Shown piece by piece: positions 17,999 through 25,675 of a stretch of DNA of 64,000 nucleotides. How positions within the stretch are numbered: position 1 is the stretch's first letter; each line of letters starts with the position of its first letter. Source of the DNA: Rhizocola hellebori (GTDB taxonomy: Bacteria; Actinomycetota; Actinomycetes; Mycobacteriales; Micromonosporaceae); NCBI RefSeq assembly GCF_016862955.1, contig NZ_BONY01000029.1, positions 55,159-119,158 of the forward strand, read 5' to 3'. A program made the translations under genes and the position numbers. Under the pieces are notes generated by a model. It searched no databases and had not been told where the DNA came from. It saw nothing but the letters and a program-made list of their open reading frames with translations.

Positions 17999-18793
17999 GT
18001 GCGACAGCTACGACAGCCACGCCTCGCCGAAATCGTCGCCGCCAAGTTGCGCGACGAGATTCTTGCTGGACGGCTGACGGAAGGCGACAGCCTGCCACGT
18101 CAGGAGCACCTGTTCACTGAGTTCCGGGTCAGCCTGCCCGCCGTGCGCGAGGCCATGCGGATTCTGGAAACCGAAGGGCTGATCTCGGTGCGCCGGGGCA
18201 ATGTCGGCGGTGCCGTGGTGCATCTGCCGACGCCGATGCGCATAGCTCGTACCATCAGCATGGTTCTGCAAACCCGGCAAACCACCATGGCCGATGTCAG
18301 CGGCGCCCTGATGCACCTCGAGCCCAGCTGCGCGGCGCTGTGCGCGGCAAGGCCCGACCGCATGCAGACGACGGTGCCGGCCCTGCGCGGGGTGATCGAG
18401 CAGCAGAAGGAGAGCTACGACGACCCGGCGCAGTTCGCCGCCCTAGCACGGCGTTTCCACGAGACTCTGGTGGAGACGTGTGGCAACGAAACCATGATCG
18501 TCATCATCGGTTCGCTTGAGACGATCTGGACAGCGCACGAATCGACCGTATGGTCCGAGGCGACGCTGAAGGAGAACGACGAGCCGACGTCGCCGACGGC
18601 TCGCAAGTCATTGCACGCGGCGGTGCGCGACCATGAGAAGCTTGTCGATGCCATCGAGGCCGGAGATGAGGCGCGGGCGGTGCGGCTCGCCACTGCCCAC
18701 CTGGCCGCCACCCGCACGTCGAGCCTGGACACCGTCAAAGGCGATGTGGTCAACACCAACCTGCTCGACACCCTCGACCTCAACGGCGGCTGA
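17999..18793 (+). CDS. GntR-family regulator with FCD domain
   Basis: The 264-residue regulator has an N-terminal winged helix (LRDEILAGRLTEGDSLP to REAMRILETEGLISVRRGNVGG, residues about 8-70) and a C-terminal all-helical FCD ligand domain of the FadR subfamily. FCD domains commonly bind carboxylates or acyl-CoA through metal-coordinating residues. It has its own promoter and ribosome site. Its TGA is two bases from the TAA of the convergent crotonase gene. It is one of two FCD regulators in the island and a candidate reader of the recurring operator; this is inference from position. Confidence 0.9.
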   Translation: MRQLRQPRLAEIVAAKLRDEILAGRLTEGDSLPRQEHLFTEFRVSLPAVREAMRILETEGLISVRRGNVGGAVVHLPTPMRIARTISMVLQTRQTTMADVSGALMHLEPSCAALCAARPDRMQTTVPALRGVIEQQKESYDDPAQFAALARRFHETLVETCGNETMIVIIGSLETIWTAHESTVWSEATLKENDEPTSPTARKSLHAAVRDHEKLVDAIEAGDEARAVRLATAHLAATRTSSLDTVKGDVVNTNLLDTLDLNGG

Positions 18794-18795
18794 CC

Positions 18796-19521
18796 TTACT
18801 TCACGAAAAGCCCGTCGGAGATTCGAGTCTCGATCTCGAACGCCTCGGCGAGGCTGCCCCGCAAGCCCTCACCCACGGCGTGCTTGACCGCCGCCACCGC
18901 GACCGGGGAGTTCTGGGCGATCTGTTCGGCCACCTCCAGCGCCCGCTGCAGCGCCGATCCGTCCGCCACCACCTCCGAAACGAAGCCCCACTCGCGCATT
19001 CGTTCGGCGCCGAACCGCGCGCCGGTGAGAAGCACCTGCATCGCGGCGGCGTAGCCGATCTGGCGCGGTAGCCGGGCCACCGACCCGCCGCTGGCCATGA
19101 ACCCATGGCGCACTTCGGGTAGCGCGAAGCCGGCCGACGCGGCGGCGATGCGGATGTCGGTGGCACCGACCAGCTCCATGCCCGCGCCGAGGCAGTGTCC
19201 TTCAATCGCGGCCACCACCGGTACCGGCATAATGATGTCGCGCAGCAGAGCATGGTGCACATCGCCCCACAACTGTTGCGGTGGCTCACCGCCACGCAAC
19301 GCGGCAGCGACGTCGCTGGCGAAGCTGCCCAGATCGGCCCCGGAGCTGAAGTCGGATCCGCCTGTCACCACAGCAACTCTTATCTCAGGTGTGTTGGCGG
19401 CGATGCTGCGCCACGCGTCGGCGAGAGCGCGAAAACCGTTGAGGTCCAAGGCATTGCGGCGCTCCGGACGCTGCAGCGTGATCAGGGCGACGTGTTCCCG
19501 GGGGGTACTGAGATTAATCAT
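18796..19521 (-). CDS. Enoyl-CoA hydratase (canonical active site)
   Basis: The 241-residue crotonase-fold enzyme has SSGADLGSFAS (oxyanion region) and HCLGAGMELVGATD followed by ALPEVRHGF. Both hydratase glutamates therefore appear to be kept, the first in GMELV and the second in PEV. Among the five crotonases here it is the only one with both. It probably hydrates an enoyl-CoA. The ATG overlaps the stop of the UGSC gene (ATGA), placing it last in a NifU-like - UGSC - crotonase operon. Confidence 0.85.
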   Translation of the reverse strand: MINLSTPREHVALITLQRPERRNALDLNGFRALADAWRSIAANTPEIRVAVVTGGSDFSSGADLGSFASDVAAALRGGEPPQQLWGDVHHALLRDIIMPVPVVAAIEGHCLGAGMELVGATDIRIAAASAGFALPEVRHGFMASGGSVARLPRQIGYAAAMQVLLTGARFGAERMREWGFVSEVVADGSALQRALEVAEQIAQNSPVAVAAVKHAVGEGLRGSLAEAFEIETRISDGLFVK

Positions 19522-21227
19522 CGCTTGATCGCCTTCGTGACCGAGTTGGTGCCGCCAAAGCAGAACTGGCTTCGTCCGGCCTTCGCGCCGACGACGAAGA
19601 ACTCGAAGCAGTCCGCCGACGGGTTGACCGTCACGGCGGTGTCGGGGGCGTCGAGCAGCCAGCGCAGCTCCGGATGCGAGATCTCGAACGCGGGCATCGA
19701 CTGGTTGAGCATCACCTGACGGAACGGCAACTTGGTACGGCGGTGGATGGCCTCGGCGATATCCGCCGGTTTCCAGCCCGCATCGGCGAACACCGCGGCA
19801 TGGTCGGGCGCCATGAGCAACATGTTGGAAAAGGTGCCGTGGAACGGATATCCGGCCGACAGCGGCGCGTTTTGCTTGATGAGCCAAGCCCCGGCGGCTG
19901 GAGTGCCAACGGCTTGCGAGGTAAGGGTGGACCAGCCCTCGATGAGCAGCTCGGGATCGGAGTTCTGGAAGTCGAACAACTCCGTCATTCCATAGGGCAC
20001 ATTCACCGTCACCGTGGAGTCGGTGAGGGAAAAGCCCTGCCGCACCCGATACGGCTCCCATGGCGTGCGCTCCTCGTTCTCAGCCACGCAGGCGGAAAAC
20101 TTCATCGGGGTGCCGATGGTGTCCATGTCGGTGATGCCCGGATAGGACAGGCCGACGTTCATCATGATCAGGCGCAGGGCCCGTCCGATCGCCACGTTGA
20201 CCGCCGATATCGAGCCGGGGCCGAGCGCGCAGATGCCACGGTTCATCCCGATCTCGTCCGCGATCGGCCCGGAGACGAGCACCAGCGGGGCTTGCGGGCC
20301 GGTCGACATGGCCCAGGTGCGCAGCCCGATCGAGGGATCGAGGATGCACTCCATCATGGCCAGGATGACCGGCATCGTCTCCGGCCGGCAGCCGGCCATG
20401 ACCGCGTTCGCCGCAATCTTCGACACCGTGCCGACGCCGAAGCCGGGCGCGAAGTCGCCCACCACGTGGTCGCCCTCCAGACCCGAGGCGGCGATCATCG
20501 CGTTGACCTTGGCCCGGGTCGGTGGTACCAAAGGCATTCCGTCGCTCCAGCCGTTGGCGATGAAGCGGCGTTGCATCTCGTCGAAGGCGTCGAGCAGATC
20601 GGGGGCGTCGAAATGCAGCTCCGGCGCGCTTTCCAGCCGCATCGAGGCGAACTCGGGCAACACCTCGAAGACAGCCCGATCGGTGGTGAGTAGGGTGACC
20701 GCTTCGGCGAACGAATCGTCCACCATCTTGCGGATCTCGTCGGTGCTCTTGTTGGAAAAGCAGTCGGGCACTATTACAGGACACGCCTCGGGGACGCCGA
20801 AGGTCTTCGCGCTGAAGCGGGCGTCCTCGTCGAAAATGGCTGCTGTGTAACCGATCGCCGGCACGCCCCGCCGCTCCACCTCGCACAGGTCGCGGATGAG
20901 CCAAGAGGTGCAGCTGCCACAGTCGGCGGAGGTGCCCACCAGCACATCGACCTTCGCCTCGATCAGGTCCAGCTGTTCCTCGGAGAGGTAGCGGGTGGTG
21001 CCGCCGAGAGCGCCGGTCAGCTCGATGAAGGTGACATCGGCGAAGCGTTCCGCGAGAAGCTCTTTGGCCCGCGCCAGCGCGTCGAGGCCATTCTGTTTGC
21101 CGTTCCAGTAGAGGGCGACGGTCTTGCCGTCGAGGGTGGCCGGGCGCGGCGCGGGCGGAAAGCGGTCGCCGTCGAGGTGCGAGCGAGGGGTCGCCACTGG
21201 ATTGACAATCGTCAACGTTGCTGTCAT
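19518..21227 (-). CDS. UGSC-family protein (Cys form) with large C-terminal domain
   Basis: The 569-residue protein has an N-terminal domain of about 200 residues with the motif CGSC at residues 103-106 (TSADCGSCTSWL). It matches the UGSC (seleno)protein family, in which the first position is selenocysteine or cysteine. The codon here is TGT, so it is the cysteine form. The rest, from about 240, opens with WSDGMPLVPPT and has a conserved Gly/Met-rich body (GFGVGTVSKIAANAVMAGC) of unknown function. A redox role is suggested by the CxxC-like motif only. The start overlaps the stop of the small NifU-like gene (TAATG). Confidence 0.8.
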   Translation of the reverse strand: MTATLTIVNPVATPRSHLDGDRFPPAPRPATLDGKTVALYWNGKQNGLDALARAKELLAERFADVTFIELTGALGGTTRYLSEEQLDLIEAKVDVLVGTSADCGSCTSWLIRDLCEVERRGVPAIGYTAAIFDEDARFSAKTFGVPEACPVIVPDCFSNKSTDEIRKMVDDSFAEAVTLLTTDRAVFEVLPEFASMRLESAPELHFDAPDLLDAFDEMQRRFIANGWSDGMPLVPPTRAKVNAMIAASGLEGDHVVGDFAPGFGVGTVSKIAANAVMAGCRPETMPVILAMMECILDPSIGLRTWAMSTGPQAPLVLVSGPIADEIGMNRGICALGPGSISAVNVAIGRALRLIMMNVGLSYPGITDMDTIGTPMKFSACVAENEERTPWEPYRVRQGFSLTDSTVTVNVPYGMTELFDFQNSDPELLIEGWSTLTSQAVGTPAAGAWLIKQNAPLSAGYPFHGTFSNMLLMAPDHAAVFADAGWKPADIAEAIHRRTKLPFRQVMLNQSMPAFEISHPELRWLLDAPDTAVTVNPSADCFEFFVVGAKAGRSQFCFGGTNSVTKAIKR

Positions 21228-21469
21228 TACTGAAGCACCTCCACGACAAGTTCGGTGTTGGGGCTGCGCCGGCGCAGCGTCTCGGCCATGAGCTGGTGCA
21301 GTTCCTGCTGCGGCAGGATGCACACGTCGTCGTGGCACTCCGGCCCGGCGTTTCCTGGGCGGTAGCCGACCCGCAGCAGATCGCCCTCCTCGGCCAACAG
21401 GGTCACCTCCCCGCCATCGCGACGGACCATCCGATCGAACTGGGCAACTAGCTCTGCGCCAACCGACAT
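21227..21469 (-). CDS. Small NifU-C-terminal-domain-like protein
   Basis: The 80-residue protein recalls the NifU/Nfu Fe-S scaffold domain: VRRDGGEVTLL, then GDLLRVGYRPG, a cysteine pair, and LHQLMAETLRRRSPNTELVVEVL. The usual CxxC is replaced by C45-x4-C50 (ECHDDVC). It may carry a cluster, or may be a redox or regulatory partner; neither is proven. AAAGGAG is its ribosome site. Its stop overlaps the UGSC start (TAATG), so the two proteins are probably made in matched amounts. The similarity is by eye. Confidence 0.65.
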   Translation of the reverse strand: MSVGAELVAQFDRMVRRDGGEVTLLAEEGDLLRVGYRPGNAGPECHDDVCILPQQELHQLMAETLRRRSPNTELVVEVLQ

Positions 21470-21500
21470 GGCCGGTGCTCCTTTCAGCGAATAATCCAGG

Positions 21501-21549
21501 AACCTAGTTTGCGCACCCCGCCATCGTCAACGTATCTTTTCTATCATTA
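21501..21549 (-). promoter_or_regulatory. Promoter of the UGSC operon and operator-like site (site d)
   Basis: On the minus strand TTGACG (21525-21530) and TAGGTT (21501-21506) are 18 bases apart and face the NifU-like gene. Directly behind the -35 lies GTATCTTTTCTATCATTAC (21532-21549 region), whose core TATCTT-TTC-TATCAT matches the recurring sequence. It sits between two divergent genes and could control both. Confidence 0.6.
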
Positions 21550-21571
21550 CTAATTAAGAAAGGGCACGCCT

Positions 21572-21964
21572 GTGAACGATGACGACGCGCTCATCCGATC
21601 CCTCATCGGCCGGGCGGCACACCTCGGCGACGAGGGCGAGCCTGACGACTACCGAACCCTCTACACCGACGACGCCGTCTGGACCATGGGCGAGAGCACG
21701 CAAACCGGCATCGAAGCCATCGTCGAGGCGACCCGGCAGCGGCGCTTGCAAAAGGTCAGCGGTCCCGGTACCGACTCCCGCCATTTGGTCGTCCCACTGC
21801 ACGTGAGCACCAACGGCGACACCGCAAGCGCCGTTTCCTATTTCCTGTTCTTCGTCAACGTCGCCACCGTGCCCACGGTGAAGATGTTCGGCGTCTACGA
21901 GGACGAGCTGGCGCGCCTTCCCGTCGGCTGGCGCATCCGCCGCCGCCTGAGCCGCCGCGCATGA
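21572..21964 (+). CDS. SnoaL-like / NTF2-fold protein
   Basis: The 130-residue protein begins MNDDDALIRSLIGRAAHLGDEGE and continues YRTLYTDDAVWTMGE, the opening helix-strand pattern of SnoaL_4/NTF2-like small barrels, ending with WRIRRRLSRR. These folds act as isomerases, cyclases or dehydratases, or as beta subunits of ring-hydroxylating enzymes. No dioxygenase alpha subunit is present here, so an isomerase or dehydratase role is as likely. The GTG start is supported by AGAAAGGG seven bases upstream. It ends two bases from the convergent GntR gene. Confidence 0.7.
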   Translation: MNDDDALIRSLIGRAAHLGDEGEPDDYRTLYTDDAVWTMGESTQTGIEAIVEATRQRRLQKVSGPGTDSRHLVVPLHVSTNGDTASAVSYFLFFVNVATVPTVKMFGVYEDELARLPVGWRIRRRLSRRA

Positions 21965-21966
21965 GT

Positions 21967-22710
21967 TCAGCTTGGGTCGGCCAGCTGATGCACGTCCGAC
22001 CAGGCGATGACCTGCGCGATCTGACGCGGGTAGCCGCGACGCAACCGCCGGCCGAACTCCTCCTCCAGCTCGCGCATCACGTCGCGAGCCCGCGCGGCGT
22101 CGCGGGCGGCCACCGCGTCGTGGACTTTGCGCAGCCGGCCCAGCACCTCGCCGCGGTAGCGCTCGTCGGGCACGAAACCGGCGCTGTTGACAATCGCTCG
22201 CAGCGCCGGGCTCAGCACCGAGAAAAGCGCGTTGTGGCTACTCTCCGCGAGATGGCGCCAGTAGGTCTCGTAAGCGCCCGCGAAGGTGCGATAGGAGCCG
22301 AGCCCGGCCTCTATCGCCTCCAGGTCTCGCGACATCTGGGCCAGCTCATCGTCGGTCGCGTTGCGGGCGGCGAACTCCGCCATGCCCGGCTCGATCACCT
22401 CCCGGGCGTCAAGCACCGATCGCAGTGGCGCGCCGGAGAACTGAAGCAGCAACGCGATCGTCGAGGCCAGGTTGGGCCAGCCGGGCTGCACGATCTCCGG
22501 CCCGCCGCCCGGTCCAGGTCGCATCACGATGAGCCCCTGGTTCTCCAGGAAGCGCAGTGCCTCGCGATAGGTGCCTCGACCGGCGTTGTGCCGGCGCATC
22601 CCTTCGGCCTCGGAGAGGTACCGGTCGCCCGGGCCCATGCCGTCGTCGGCCATCGCCTGCACGATCTGGCGGGCCACCTCAAGCGACAGCTTCGTGCGAC
22701 CTGTACTCAC
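21967..22710 (-). CDS. GntR-family regulator with FCD domain
   Basis: The 247-residue regulator has an N-terminal winged helix (ADDGMGPGDRYLSEAEGM to REALRFLENQGLIVMRPGPGGG, residues about 20-75) and an FCD-type C-terminal helical domain. It is a distinct paralogue of the regulator at 17999. The GTG has no ribosome site but is preceded by TACGAT seven bases away, consistent with a leaderless transcript. It is divergent from the VOC - ligase pair with only 29 bases between, so it probably regulates them and itself. Confidence 0.88.
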   Translation of the reverse strand: MSTGRTKLSLEVARQIVQAMADDGMGPGDRYLSEAEGMRRHNAGRGTYREALRFLENQGLIVMRPGPGGGPEIVQPGWPNLASTIALLLQFSGAPLRSVLDAREVIEPGMAEFAARNATDDELAQMSRDLEAIEAGLGSYRTFAGAYETYWRHLAESSHNALFSVLSPALRAIVNSAGFVPDERYRGEVLGRLRKVHDAVAARDAARARDVMRELEEEFGRRLRRGYPRQIAQVIAWSDVHQLADPS

Positions 22711-22739
22711 GTGACAGATCGTAAGGCCGAGGAGGAACG

Positions 22740-23300
22740 ATGACCGATCTGAGGTTGCTGGGCCTGTCGCACATCGGTTTCGCCGTGCCGAGCATCGAGG
22801 AGTTTCGCGGCACCTGGGGCGCTCTGCTCGGCCTGTCCGACTGGCTGGTGCGAGACCTGCCCCAGAGCGCCGACAGGATGCAGCTGCGCGGGCAGATCCA
22901 GCCGGCCGCCTTCTCCCGTGCCGCGTTCACCCGCCTCGCCGACACCGCGATCGAGCTGGTCGAGCCGCACTCGGGGAACACCCGCACCTCGGCCTGGCTG
23001 GCTGAACGCGGCCCGGGAATTCATCACCTCGCCTTCTGGGTCGAGGACCTCCCCGCGGCCATCGCCGCGCTGGGCGATCAGGCGGAGGTCAGCTACTCCC
23101 CGATCGGGGTGCTGACCGCCCTCACCACCGGTGCGCTGCCCGAAATCCAGCTCCCCGAAGCGTTCTGGGCCTATACCGAACACACCGGCGCACGGGTTCC
23201 GTGGTGCCTGGAGCTGCTCGACGTGCGCGGCGCGGCCACCGTCCGGGCCGCCTTCGGTGACTATCTGCTCTATCCGTCCAATCCCGAGGGATCGTCGTGA
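22740..23300 (+). CDS. VOC/glyoxalase-superfamily protein
   Basis: The 186-residue protein has two VOC modules. The expected metal ligands are visible: His in LSHIGFAV (about residue 11), Glu in IELVEP, His in IHHLAFWV, and Glu in CLELLDV. Methylmalonyl-CoA epimerase and extradiol-type enzymes share this pattern, so an acyl-CoA epimerase is plausible next to a CoA ligase. GAGGAGG precedes the ATG. The last bases overlap the ligase start (GTGA), so the two are translationally coupled. Confidence 0.75.
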   Translation: MTDLRLLGLSHIGFAVPSIEEFRGTWGALLGLSDWLVRDLPQSADRMQLRGQIQPAAFSRAAFTRLADTAIELVEPHSGNTRTSAWLAERGPGIHHLAFWVEDLPAAIAALGDQAEVSYSPIGVLTALTTGALPEIQLPEAFWAYTEHTGARVPWCLELLDVRGAATVRAAFGDYLLYPSNPEGSS

Positions 23301-24778
23301 CCGTCGCCGATTTGATCCGGGCGGCCGCCGCCGACTCGGCCGATGCCGTCGGCCTGCGCTGTGGCGAACAGAGTCTCACCTATCGCGAGCTGTGCGAGGC
23401 TGTGGAGCACGCGGCCGCGGCGTGGCAGCAGCACGGCCTTGCGCCTGGCGATCGGGTGGCGGTCTGGTCGGCGAACACGGTTGATTGCGCCATCGCCATG
23501 CTCTCGGTGATTGTGGCCGGCGGCGTGCTGGTCCCGCTGAACCCGCGCTACACCACCCCCGAAGCTGCCGCCATCCTGGATCGGAGCAGCTGTCGTTTCG
23601 TCGCCGCAGCCGATCGCTTCGCCGGCGATGTGTCAGCCATTGTCGGCGCGGACCGGGTCGTCACCTTCGGCGGCGAAGTTCCGCCCGGCGGCATCGGTTG
23701 GCGCGAAATGCTTTCCAAAGCTGAGGGCCTTTCACCGCGAGCCGAGCGGGGCGAAATCGCGGCGATCCAGTTCACCTCCGGCACCACCGGCCGGCCGAAG
23801 GGCGCGATGCTGCGCCAGGCACCGATGGTCTCCACCTCCGCCACGTGGTCACAGGTGGTCGGCTTGGGGCGCGGCGACGTCTACCCGGTCCTCTATCCGC
23901 TCGCTCACGTCGGCGGATTCAAAACCGGTCTGGTCGCGGCCATCCATGCCAGGGCTACTATTATATTGGTACCAACGGTTTCCGCATCGTCCATTGTGGA
24001 ACTTGTTCGAGGCGGCGGCATCACTGTGCTCAACGCTCCCCCAACGGCACAGTCCTATGTCCTCGAGGCGCGCCGCACCGGCCGGCTGCCCGGCGATCTG
24101 GGCATCCGGACAGCGGTGATCGGCTCAGCGATCGTGCCGCCCGCCCTGATCCGAGGGCTGGTCGACGATCTCGGCGTGGCCGACGTCGTCGTGGCCTACG
24201 GCCTGACCGAGGCCACCGGAGTGTGCACCATGACCCGCCGCAACGACCCGATCGAGCTGGTCTGTGCCAGCATCGGCCGGGCCATCGACGGCGTCGAGGT
24301 GCGAATAGAGCCCACCGCTGACGACCCGCTCATCGGTGAGATCGAGGTACGCGGGGTGAACCTCATGGCCGGTTACCTCGACGACCCCGACGCCACCGCC
24401 GAGGCCCTGCACGACGGCTGGCTGCGCACCGGCGACCTGGGCTGGATCGACGCGCAAGGCTACGTGCACATCTGCGGCCGCGCCCGCGATCTGGTCATCG
24501 TCGGCGGCTTCAACGTCTATCCGGCCGAGATCGAGCAAGCTCTCATCGCGCACCCCGCAGTGCGCGAGGCGGCCGTGATCGGGGTGCCCGACGAACGCCT
24601 CGGCGAAGTCCCCGCTGCTTTCGTTGTCGCCCAAGGTGTATCGCCCGAAGACTTGATCGCCTGGTGCCGGGAACGGTTAGCGAATTTCAAAATCCCCCGC
24701 CATCTTCAGCTCGTCGACGACCTCCCCCGCAACGCCATGGGCAAAGTCGTCAAAGCCGAACTGTCTCTGCGGCCCTAA
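23297..24778 (+). CDS. Acyl-CoA ligase, FadD3-like
   Basis: The 493-residue adenylate-forming enzyme has IQFTSGTTGRPKGAM, YPLAHVGGFKTGL, VAYGLTEATGVCTM, GWLRTGDLG and the C-terminal Lys in AMGKVVK. It is shorter than the other two FadD3-like ligases but has all core motifs. The GTG start overlaps the VOC stop. A short AT-rich stretch near 23957-23972 inside the gene differs from the surrounding composition, with no obvious consequence. It probably activates another acid of the same pathway. Confidence 0.85.
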   Translation: MTVADLIRAAAADSADAVGLRCGEQSLTYRELCEAVEHAAAAWQQHGLAPGDRVAVWSANTVDCAIAMLSVIVAGGVLVPLNPRYTTPEAAAILDRSSCRFVAAADRFAGDVSAIVGADRVVTFGGEVPPGGIGWREMLSKAEGLSPRAERGEIAAIQFTSGTTGRPKGAMLRQAPMVSTSATWSQVVGLGRGDVYPVLYPLAHVGGFKTGLVAAIHARATIILVPTVSASSIVELVRGGGITVLNAPPTAQSYVLEARRTGRLPGDLGIRTAVIGSAIVPPALIRGLVDDLGVADVVVAYGLTEATGVCTMTRRNDPIELVCASIGRAIDGVEVRIEPTADDPLIGEIEVRGVNLMAGYLDDPDATAEALHDGWLRTGDLGWIDAQGYVHICGRARDLVIVGGFNVYPAEIEQALIAHPAVREAAVIGVPDERLGEVPAAFVVAQGVSPEDLIAWCRERLANFKIPRHLQLVDDLPRNAMGKVVKAELSLRP

Positions 24779-24814
24779 GCCGTGGCAGCCGCAACCGGTT
24801 CTGGGCGTGGCAGG

Positions 24815-25573
24815 CTATCGCGCGCGAACGCGTTCGTGGAGGCGGCGCACCGCTTCGGTGAAGGCGGGCTGGCGCATGGACCAGTTCTGGGCGACCTGCT
24901 CGATCTCCGCCGCCATCGCCGGGTCGGTCAGCGATCGGCTCACGCGCAAGGTGGCCTTGGTACGGCTCACCAGCTCTGGCGACCGCGCCACCACCCGCGA
25001 CGCGAGCCGGGCGACCAGATCGCTCAGCGCGCCGTCATCCACGCAGCGCCAGATGAGACCCTGCTCCTGCGCCTCCTGCGCGGTAAGAGTGTCACCGAAA
25101 ATCACCATCGCCGCGGTGCCCTGCTCGCCGACGCGCTGGCGCATTCGCCACAGGTGCCCGCCGCCGGGATGGATTGCCACGTCGAGGAAACGCGGGTCGA
25201 AGGTGGCGCTGCGCGCGGCGACGATCACGTCGCAGGCTAGCAGGAAGTTCACTCCCGCACCGATAACCGGCGCGTGCACGGCTGCGAGCACCGGCACGGT
25301 GAGCGCTTCCAGCGCGCGAAAGCCGCGGTAGACGGCCGTCGGGTCGTCGGCGGGAGCACCGAGGGAGTCGATGTCGCCGCCGGCCGAGAAGACCGGGCCC
25401 TCAGCGCGAAGCACCGCCACCCTGACCTCATCGTTGGCGGCAGCCTCGGCGCAGGCCGCGGCAAGCTGTTCGACCAGGACCAGATTGAGGCTGTTGCGCC
25501 GCGCCACATCGACGAGGGAAATGGTAGCCACATGATCGACTACGGTGAGAGTAACGGCCTGCCGTTCGGTCAT
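24815..25573 (-). CDS. Crotonase-fold protein lacking both hydratase glutamates
   Basis: The 252-residue crotonase has FSAGGDIDSLG (oxyanion region) and APVIGAGVNFLLACD. Where hydratases have Glu, this reads GVNFLL; the second site reads DPRFLDVAIHP instead of PE. Hydration is therefore unlikely, and isomerisation, hydrolysis or a retro-Claisen-type cleavage are alternatives. GGAGG precedes the ATG closely. It is divergent from the acyl-CoA dehydrogenase pair, with the operator-like cluster at 25635-25661 between them. Confidence 0.8.
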   Translation of the reverse strand: MTERQAVTLTVVDHVATISLVDVARRNSLNLVLVEQLAAACAEAAANDEVRVAVLRAEGPVFSAGGDIDSLGAPADDPTAVYRGFRALEALTVPVLAAVHAPVIGAGVNFLLACDVIVAARSATFDPRFLDVAIHPGGGHLWRMRQRVGEQGTAAMVIFGDTLTAQEAQEQGLIWRCVDDGALSDLVARLASRVVARSPELVSRTKATLRVSRSLTDPAMAAEIEQVAQNWSMRQPAFTEAVRRLHERVRAR

Positions 25574-25634
25574 ATGTGCCTCCTGGACCCGGTGCTGAGG
25601 TTGGCGAGTCGGCCGCCAGACCCTATATTAGTCA

Positions 25635-25661
25635 CATCTTTTCAATGATAGACAAGATAGC
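25635..25661 (+). promoter_or_regulatory. Two overlapping operator-like sites (site c)
   Basis: CATCTTTTCAATGATAG (25635-25651) and CAATGATAGACAAGATAGC (25643-25661) overlap by nine bases. The second, read on the minus strand, is GCTATCTT-GTC-TATCATTG and is the best match to the shared pattern. TATATT at 25624-25629 may be a -10 for the rightward genes. The region separates two divergent transcription units. Confidence 0.6.
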
Positions 25662-25675
25662 GCGGAGGGCCGCCA

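Noticed and set aside
20914..20933. Selenocysteine at the UGSC motif
   Set aside because: The codon is TGT (Cys), not TGA, so no SECIS element is needed.
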